Source: Candidatus Aminicenantota bacterium
GTDB taxonomy: Bacteria > Acidobacteriota > Aminicenantia > Aminicenantales > Aminicenantaceae
Assembly: GCA_030614645.1 (NCBI GenBank)
Contig: JAUWTR010000069.1
Coordinates: 1-7,445 of the forward strand
Direction of reading: 5' to 3'
DNA length: 7,445 nucleotides
Program-made: the position numbers and the translations under genes
The notes under the pieces: generated by a model
Seen by the model: the letters and a program-made list of their open reading frames with translations, nothing else
Told to the model about the DNA's origin: nothing
Database searches by the model: none
Shown: positions 1 to 4,451 of the stretch, piece after piece
Numbering within the stretch: position 1 is the stretch's first letter
Layout of the letters: each line of letters opens with the position of its first letter

Positions 1-164
1 CGCTGCGGGCAATGCGGCTAAATATCGTTGATTCCTTACGCTATGAATAAATCTATCTTTAAAATTGTGATACGCAGAGGATACTTGGCAAAGGATATAA
101 TGAAACAATCGATTTAATGAGTAACTAACCATCTCCTTTTTGTAGTAAAATATATCCTGGTATA
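1..164. other. Left-edge region without a supported gene
   Basis: No convincing gene is visible here. On the minus strand, a reading frame opening with ATG at 132 stays open for 44 codons to the window edge. AAGGAG sits directly against that ATG, which is too close for normal initiation, and I do not recognise the peptide. On the plus strand a short open stretch at 3-47 ends in TAA at 48-50, which could be the tail of a gene lying to the left. The first 20 bases are more GC-rich than the rest. Both frames could be chance. Confidence 0.4.
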
Positions 165-168
165 TTAC
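145..168 (-). other. AT-rich hairpin overlapping the sulfatase-like stop codon
   Basis: GTAATATA and TATATTTTAC (read on the minus strand) pair around a six-base loop with a two-base bulge. The hairpin starts at the last bases of the sulfatase-like gene and includes its TAA. There is no strong GC stem and no U-tract directly after it, so it is at best a weak transcript end or a 3' stability element. Confidence 0.25.
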
Positions 169-1529
169 TTCACATACCCAAGACTTTTTAGTTTTTCCAT
201 TTTTTCTTTGTTTAACGTATATGTGTAATATTCCTGTTCATACTTTCTACATTTACTTAAAAAGCTATTGAATTTTATCTCAAGTATGTTAACAAGTTTT
301 TCTGATTTGCTATTAAAAAAGAGATTGTCCTTTTCCATTTTATCCCTTTGTAAATTAAACAATTCCCTTTTCTTGGGCAATTTAATAATATACTGCCAGT
401 TTTTATAAATTGTCGATCTAAACTCAATTTTATTCTTGACCTTCTTCCACAAATAAGAAAAAATATACCTCTCTTTTTCTTTCCTTGTTTTATTTTCTAT
501 AAGGGGTTTCAATGAGATCCCTTCTTCTTTTCTACTCCTTTTTAAGCCTATGTAATCTCTGACTGTGGGAAGTATATCTATAAGGCTTACATTTGTCCGG
601 ATTTCTTTTTTTGTTCTGGAAGAGGGAAGATAAATCAGGAGAGGAACCTGAATCTCTTCTCGGTATAGGCTATTTCCATGAGCCATTTTCCCGTGATCCC
701 AGAGACCTTCACCATGATCTGAGGTAATAATTAATAGAGTATTCTTATCCCATTTAAATAGTTTAAAAACCTCTTTTAAACATTCATCTGTATAGTTTAT
801 CTCACTATCATAAGCTGATATTAAATTTTCTCTATATGTATCTTTTTCTTCATACCATGGTTTTCTTCCATGATAAGGGGCATGAGGATCCATATAATGG
901 ATGTATAAAAAGTATTTTCCATTTTCTGTTATTTTAGTTTTCCACTTTTTTAAGGTTTGATTTACTTTTTTTCCTCCTTCATAATTATTGGTTTTAAACA
1001 TATCAAAACCTTTCTCAAATCCCTCCATTTTTCCAATATTTAGATTGTCACTGATCCCGTATGTTTTATAACCCGCCCTTTTTAGGACTTCAGCAATTGT
1101 GGTTACTTTATCGGGAATTTTGTTAATTTCTATTTTGGGATTTATCTTTTTAGCTTGTCTCAGAGCCAGCAATCCCATCAAAACTTTATGCTGAAATGGG
1201 TACAATGATGTAAATAATGATGCCGTTGCAGGAGCTGTCCATGAAGAGGTTGAAAACACATTTTTAAATATAATTGATTTTTCAGATAGTTCAGAAAGAA
1301 ATGGAGCTGTATTTTTTTTGTATCCATAAAATGGCAAATGATCCGATCTTAAAGCATCTATGACAATAACAATAATGTTGTAATTTTTTGTTTTTTTACA
1401 CGAATTAAATCCTATTAAAGAAATAGCAACAAGCAGAAATATTAAAGCTATGAAAATTTTTCTAAACTTTCCAGTATACATATTATTTGTAGGGATTTGC
1501 TCTTTGTGCTTGTTCTGATTTCCACTCAT
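165..1529 (-). CDS. Membrane-anchored sulfatase-fold hydrolase/transferase with Thr in the nucleophile position
   Basis: This 454-residue protein has the sulfatase/alkaline-phosphatase superfamily fold. After a lysine-rich N terminus comes a hydrophobic segment (about residues 25-42) ending in GFNSC (Cys44), a loose lipobox, so the enzyme is probably a periplasm-facing lipoprotein or is tethered by an uncleaved helix. Metal and active-site elements follow: VIDALRSDH (Asp58), WTAPATASLFTSLYP (Thr98), MDPHAPYH (214-220), SDHGEGLWDHG (Asp271, His272) and HGNSLYREE (from His284). The region ELFNLQRDKMEKDNL resembles the C-terminal 'YDLxxDPxExxNL' signature of sulfatases. The sulfatase CxPxR or SxPxR motif is absent, with TAPAT in its place. 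No formylglycine is therefore expected, and a phosphatase, phosphodiesterase or phospho-transferase role is likelier; the substrate is unknown. The first Met has no clear Shine-Dalgarno sequence. Met17 (1481) would give a more typical signal peptide but also lacks one. The gene is AT-rich and diverges from the phosphodiesterase gene at 1759. Confidence 0.88.
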   Translation of the reverse strand: MSGNQNKHKEQIPTNNMYTGKFRKIFIALIFLLVAISLIGFNSCKKTKNYNIIVIVIDALRSDHLPFYGYKKNTAPFLSELSEKSIIFKNVFSTSSWTAPATASLFTSLYPFQHKVLMGLLALRQAKKINPKIEINKIPDKVTTIAEVLKRAGYKTYGISDNLNIGKMEGFEKGFDMFKTNNYEGGKKVNQTLKKWKTKITENGKYFLYIHYMDPHAPYHGRKPWYEEKDTYRENLISAYDSEINYTDECLKEVFKLFKWDKNTLLIITSDHGEGLWDHGKMAHGNSLYREEIQVPLLIYLPSSRTKKEIRTNVSLIDILPTVRDYIGLKRSRKEEGISLKPLIENKTRKEKERYIFSYLWKKVKNKIEFRSTIYKNWQYIIKLPKKRELFNLQRDKMEKDNLFFNSKSEKLVNILEIKFNSFLSKCRKYEQEYYTYTLNKEKMEKLKSLGYVK

Positions 1530-1569
1530 TTTTGTTAAATTTCAGCCCTATTGCCTTCTCCATACCAAT

Positions 1570-1597
1570 ATTATCTCGAACAATCATATTCAGTCAA
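1570..1597 (-). promoter_or_regulatory. Putative sigma70-type promoter for the sulfatase-like gene
   Basis: Read on the minus strand, TTGACT (1597-1592) and GATAAT (1575-1570) are separated by 16 bases, each one mismatch from consensus. Transcription would begin near 1563, leaving a leader of about 33 bases before the start at 1529. This is the best promoter match in the window. Confidence 0.55.
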
Positions 1598-1634
1598 GGA
1601 GAAATCTGATTAGCGGAATAAATATCAGTAAAAA

Positions 1635-1710
1635 TAAAGGAGAGATGCCTGAAGGCTCGAATAGACCCGGTACGGCAAAAAACTGTTTTCTAGAATTGAA
1701 CTTGTATTAA
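1635..1710 (+). promoter_or_regulatory. Unexplained leader block with a 21-codon reading frame
   Basis: AAAGGAG (1637-1643) precedes ATG at 1645, opening a 21-codon frame (beginning MPEGSNRPGTA) that closes with TAA at 1708-1710. Bases 1644-1676 are clearly richer in G+C than the AT-rich surroundings and contain short complementary runs: GCC/GGC around TGAA (1647-1656), TGCC/GGCA (1646-1649 with 1674-1677) and CCG/CGG (1667-1669 with 1673-1675). It could be a leader peptide, a structured RNA or the remnant of a mobile repeat. The spacing between AAAGGAG and ATG is short (about two bases). I do not recognise a known riboswitch class. The only promoter candidate I found for the downstream gene lies inside this block, so it is unclear whether the block is transcribed. 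Confidence 0.3.
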
Positions 1711-1723
1711 ACATCCATATTAA
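1696..1723 (+). promoter_or_regulatory. Possible promoter for the phosphodiesterase gene
   Basis: TTGAAC (1696-1701) and TATTAA (1718-1723) are spaced by 16 bases, about 35 bases before the start at 1759. Both boxes are only fair matches and the surroundings are very AT-rich, so a chance match is quite possible. Confidence 0.3.
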
Positions 1724-1758
1724 ATAAAATGATAATATAAGACTACTTAGGAAATGAA

Positions 1759-3108
1759 ATGAAAAAATCTTTAGTGATAATATTTTTTTGTTTTCTCCTT
1801 TTATCCTCCTTTCAGTGCAGCAGGGAAAATGCAAGCGAAACTCCCAAAATCTACGTTATAGGCTTGGACGGAGCAGATTGGGATATCATAGATCCACTTA
1901 TAAAAAAAGGAGAATTAAATTTTTTTAAAAAATTAAAGAAAGAATCATCCTGGGCAAGGTTAAAAACTTTTAAACCAACATTATCTGCTATTATCTGGAC
2001 CAGTATTGCTACTGGGAAAACAATGGACAAACACGGAATAGGTGGTTGGTTCTATAATAAAAATGGTAAAAAAGTTCCCCTTTCAAATGCTGATAAAAAG
2101 GTTCCATCTATATGGGAAATTAACGACAGTTTTGGAAATATAAGTACTGTAGTAAACTGGTTTGTAACTGCTCCGCCTGACAAAATCAAGGGGATAATCG
2201 TTTCTGATAGGTTTAAAGTTGCTATGAATCAAGTATTAAGAAATCCGGACAAATTCAAATCTTACATAAATACTGTTTATCCGGGTAAACTTTACAGCAG
2301 ACTTTACAAAATCTTAAAAGAAGATTTCGACGCAAAGAATCTAAGGTATGCGAAAATTATTCAATCCACCAATATTCCGGATTATGTTGAGCAATACAAA
2401 ATAAGATACAATGAAAACTTTAAAGAAGTAGTTGTGCTTAAATCCTGGAAAAGGTTTGTCTTTTATGATCATATAACCGAAAAAACCACAGAATATCTTT
2501 TAAATGTTTCAGAACAGAATCTGTTTATGACTTATTTTAGAATGCCTGATGTGTTTATGCATTTTGGTTCCCTTTTTCTCGAAGAGGGATATTTAAATTA
2601 CATAAATAATAAAATTAAGAAAGAGGGAGAAATAATTACCCTAGAGGACAAAAAAGAATTTGAGGTAAAATATTCTGATGTAGTCTGCCCTATTTTAAAA
2701 CATAAAGAAAAAATAGTTGAGAAAATCTATAACAAAGCAAAAAAAGAAGATGCCTATATTCTCATTTTGTCAGACCATGGTTTTACTCTTGATAAAAAAG
2801 GATATGATCATACTGGGTTATCAAAAACAACTCCCCCCCCGGATGGAATATTAATGATTCTCGGGCCTGATGTTGCAAAAAAGGAGATAAAAGCATCAGT
2901 TTATGATATAGCTCCGACTATTTTGTATCTGATGAATAAACCTATCGGCAGTAAAATGGACGGAAAACCTCTTGTTAATGCCTTTATATTCAAAAAAAAC
3001 ATAAAATACAAAGAATACATCAAGAAAAAACAGGTCCAAGTGGAATCATCCCCAGAACTTGATAAAAAAACTATAGAAGAATTAAAATCTTTGGGTTATA
3101 TTAAATAA
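1759..3108 (+). CDS. Lipoprotein-like type I phosphodiesterase / nucleotide pyrophosphatase family enzyme
   Basis: This 449-residue alkaline-phosphatase superfamily enzyme is of the phosphodiesterase/nucleotide-pyrophosphatase type. Residues 1-20 form a signal sequence ending in SSFQC, where Cys20 is a plausible but loose lipobox. All expected two-metal-site residues can be placed: Asp37 (GLDGADW), nucleophile Thr74 (KPTLSAIIW, then TG at 85-86), Asp264 and His268 (PDVFMHFG), Asp339 and His340 (SDHGF) and His351 (DHTG). It should therefore be active on a phosphodiester or phosphomonoester at the cell envelope; the substrate cannot be read from sequence. The C terminus (ELKSLGYIK) nearly matches that of the divergent sulfatase-like protein. 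Start choice: AGGA at 1749-1752 lies six bases before ATG 1759, whereas the overlapping ATG at 1754 hits TGA after one further codon. An eight-C run at 2833-2840 encodes Pro359-361. The gene converges on the GyrI-like gene 33 bases away. Confidence 0.9.
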   Translation: MKKSLVIIFFCFLLLSSFQCSRENASETPKIYVIGLDGADWDIIDPLIKKGELNFFKKLKKESSWARLKTFKPTLSAIIWTSIATGKTMDKHGIGGWFYNKNGKKVPLSNADKKVPSIWEINDSFGNISTVVNWFVTAPPDKIKGIIVSDRFKVAMNQVLRNPDKFKSYINTVYPGKLYSRLYKILKEDFDAKNLRYAKIIQSTNIPDYVEQYKIRYNENFKEVVVLKSWKRFVFYDHITEKTTEYLLNVSEQNLFMTYFRMPDVFMHFGSLFLEEGYLNYINNKIKKEGEIITLEDKKEFEVKYSDVVCPILKHKEKIVEKIYNKAKKEDAYILILSDHGFTLDKKGYDHTGLSKTTPPPDGILMILGPDVAKKEIKASVYDIAPTILYLMNKPIGSKMDGKPLVNAFIFKKNIKYKEYIKKKQVQVESSPELDKKTIEELKSLGYIK

Positions 3109-3109
3109 A

Positions 3110-3133
3110 CCTTTCCTCATTTATGTTGAAAGG
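3110..3133. terminator. Shared hairpin between convergent genes, possible weak two-way terminator
   Basis: CCTTTC (3110-3115) and GAAAGG (3128-3133) form a six-base-pair stem with a 12-base loop between the stop of the phosphodiesterase gene (3106-3108) and that of the GyrI-like gene (3142-3144). In the leftward direction it is followed at once by the U-rich run TTTATTTAA. In the rightward direction a six-T run begins only 11 bases later (3145-3150). The stem is short, so termination strength is uncertain. Confidence 0.4.
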
Positions 3134-3141
3134 GGACGGTT

Positions 3142-3687
3142 CTATTTTTTACAAGGGACCCATATCTCGGTCTTTAGGTCATTCGGGCTGATATTTGCAG
3201 TCGGCATATTAAGGTATTTTCCCAAAATAGGGCCGTCTTGTACGTAACCGTTTTCTTCCATCCAGTCAAAGATCACATTAATAGTGTCCCCGGTATTTTC
3301 ATATGGCCCGGTATGTACGGCAGCTGCGACCTGGGGATGATTCCATTCCTTTTTTTGCAGGGGTTCCCGGATAACAGCTATCTGGGACATTATCGGGAAG
3401 CCTATTTCCCATTCCGCATCAGCTGGAGCGTTTTCTTTCGGGGAAGTAAAGTAGATGGTTATCATCGGTCCGGCCGGATTAATGTTTTGATTTTGCATGA
3501 GATTCATAAGCTCAGTGATTACCTGCTCCATATCTGAGTAGGGGCCTTTATGCTGAATGCTGCAGTATGGGAATGGGGACATTTCTTTGATCTTCACTTC
3601 CGGGTTTTGGGGGGTTTTAACAGCCGAATTAAAACCGGATGCAATTGTAAGAGCAAACATTAAAACATAGAGCATTATTTTTTTCAT
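3142..3687 (-). CDS. Exported GyrI-like (AraC effector-binding-type) domain protein
   Basis: This 181-residue protein is an N-terminal signal peptide (about residues 1-22, MKKIMLYVLMFALTIASGF...) followed by a single GyrI-like small-molecule-binding domain. The domain shows its usual internal duplication: HKGPYSDMEQVITEL (from His46) and HTGPYENTGDTINVIF (from His125) are equivalent halves, each with an H-x-GPY turn and a following helix, plus a WEIGFPI strand (93-99). Related domains bind small hydrophobic ligands in transcription regulators or act as stand-alone binding proteins. There is no DNA-binding domain, and export points to a periplasmic ligand-binding or hydrolytic role; the ligand is unknown. 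The start is well fixed by AGGAGG at 3693-3698, five bases upstream. A putative promoter lies at 3725-3754, and the gene follows the DUF1847 gene after 76 bases, so it may be expressed alone or by read-through. G+C is much higher than in the converging gene. Confidence 0.85.
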   Translation of the reverse strand: MKKIMLYVLMFALTIASGFNSAVKTPQNPEVKIKEMSPFPYCSIQHKGPYSDMEQVITELMNLMQNQNINPAGPMITIYFTSPKENAPADAEWEIGFPIMSQIAVIREPLQKKEWNHPQVAAAVHTGPYENTGDTINVIFDWMEENGYVQDGPILGKYLNMPTANISPNDLKTEIWVPCKK

Positions 3688-3724
3688 ATCACCCTCCTGT
3701 TGGCATTTTACATTGTACCATTAA

Positions 3725-3754
3725 ATTATAACACCACTAGTTATATCATAACAA
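3725..3754 (-). promoter_or_regulatory. Putative extended -10 promoter for the GyrI-like gene
   Basis: On the minus strand, TTGTTA (3754-3749) and a perfect TATAAT (3730-3725) are 18 bases apart, with TG one base before the -10 box, as in extended -10 promoters. Transcription would start about 30 bases before the GyrI-like ATG. The -35 box overlaps one arm of the dyad at 3748-3767. Confidence 0.45.
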
Positions 3755-3767
3755 TAATTCTTGTTAT
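3748..3767. repeat. Perfect 7-bp inverted repeat at the end of the DUF1847 gene
   Basis: ATAACAA (3748-3754) and TTGTTAT (3761-3767) flank a six-base spacer. The right arm contains the DUF1847 stop codon (3764-3766) and the left arm overlaps the -35 box of the putative GyrI-like promoter. It could be an operator or a weak AT-rich terminator. Chance is possible in such AT-rich sequence. Confidence 0.3.
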
Positions 3768-4429
3768 ACAATGTCTTTATAATAACGGGAATAAAGGCTT
3801 ATAACAGGATTGTGTCCGGAAAAGCGGTCTTTTACTATCAGAGTCGTAACTGGAGCCTTGCTGTACTTTGTAAACAGCATATCATGCCCGATACAAAGGC
3901 CGATTATAATGTTGAAATCCGTTTTAATGGTGTTGAAAATTTCCGCCTGTAAAAGGGGATTGCAGGAAGATTCGAAATTTTCCGGGTCTCTTATTTTTTG
4001 TTCTGGAAGGATGCCAAGCTCGGTTTTATCAATTGCGCCACAGCTGCAAACAGCTGAGCAGATCTTTAGGCCGTGATTTTCGAATATTTCCGTTGCCCGG
4101 GCTGCTTCGTCTGCCAGGCCGATGCAGAATGCAATGCCGAGTTTTCCGGCGCCGATTTTTTTGGCAAACTCTGCTACTTCTCTGATTCTGGGCCTTATAG
4201 GAAAGGTCTTGCCTTTTTCCCGGGCGTATTTTTCGTCATAGGCTTCCTTTTCGGTAACTGCTGCCTGGATGAAAAAATCATGTAGTTCTTGAGTTTTATA
4301 TTTTTCAGAAGTGGACCGGATAAGGTCTTTAAAGCTTTTCATCGGACAGAATTCCGGCAGAATTTTTTCATCTTTTTTCCCATGGTAACAGTATTTGGGC
4401 TGGCATTTTGCACATTGTGGATCTTGCAT
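3764..4429 (-). CDS. DUF1847 family cysteine-rich protein
   Basis: This 221-residue cytoplasmic-looking protein has no signal peptide and matches the DUF1847 family as I remember it. The N-terminal cluster CAKC...CYHG...FCPM (Cys6, Cys9, Cys14, Cys28) looks like a metal-binding knuckle. It is followed by a helical segment and an alpha/beta core with IAFCIGLADEA (Cys102), ICSAVCSCG (Cys124, 128, 130), SSCNP (Cys156) and GLCIGHDMLF (Cys179). Ten cysteines in 221 residues suggest an iron-sulfur or zinc site or redox chemistry, but the family has no established biochemical function that I know of. The start follows AGGAG at 4440-4444 with a ten-base gap. It lies 22 bases downstream of the S9 peptidase stop, so the two are probably co-transcribed. 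The stop codon sits in a small inverted repeat. Confidence 0.85.
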   Translation of the reverse strand: MQDPQCAKCQPKYCYHGKKDEKILPEFCPMKSFKDLIRSTSEKYKTQELHDFFIQAAVTEKEAYDEKYAREKGKTFPIRPRIREVAEFAKKIGAGKLGIAFCIGLADEAARATEIFENHGLKICSAVCSCGAIDKTELGILPEQKIRDPENFESSCNPLLQAEIFNTIKTDFNIIIGLCIGHDMLFTKYSKAPVTTLIVKDRFSGHNPVISLYSRYYKDIV

Positions 4430-4451
4430 TTTATTTATTCTCCTGATTTAT

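Noticed and set aside
1..132. Partial minus-strand gene running off the left edge
   Set aside because: It has only 44 open codons, AAGGAG directly abuts the ATG, and the peptide is not recognisable; an open frame of this length is expected by chance fairly often.
165..1529. Active formylglycine-dependent sulfatase
   Set aside because: The motif position reads TAPAT, lacking both the Cys/Ser to be oxidised and the motif Arg.
1486..1563. 25-residue minus-strand frame starting at 1563, exactly where transcription of the sulfatase-like gene might begin
   Set aside because: It would be leaderless and out of frame with the main gene, with no similarity recognised; the exact transcription start is unknown.
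1635..1760. Known riboswitch (glycine, c-di-GMP, preQ1, fluoride) upstream of the phosphodiesterase
   Set aside because: Short resemblances such as CTGAAGGCTCGAA to the glycine aptamer core are superficial, and the required conserved junctions and pairings are absent.
1625..1834. 69-codon minus-strand frame across the phosphodiesterase start
   Set aside because: It overlaps the signal sequence of a well-supported gene on the other strand; its hydrophobic content mirrors that AT-rich region.
3238..3537. 99-codon plus-strand frame inside the GyrI-like gene
   Set aside because: It is the antisense shadow of a gene with a strong Shine-Dalgarno, a signal peptide and recognisable domain motifs.
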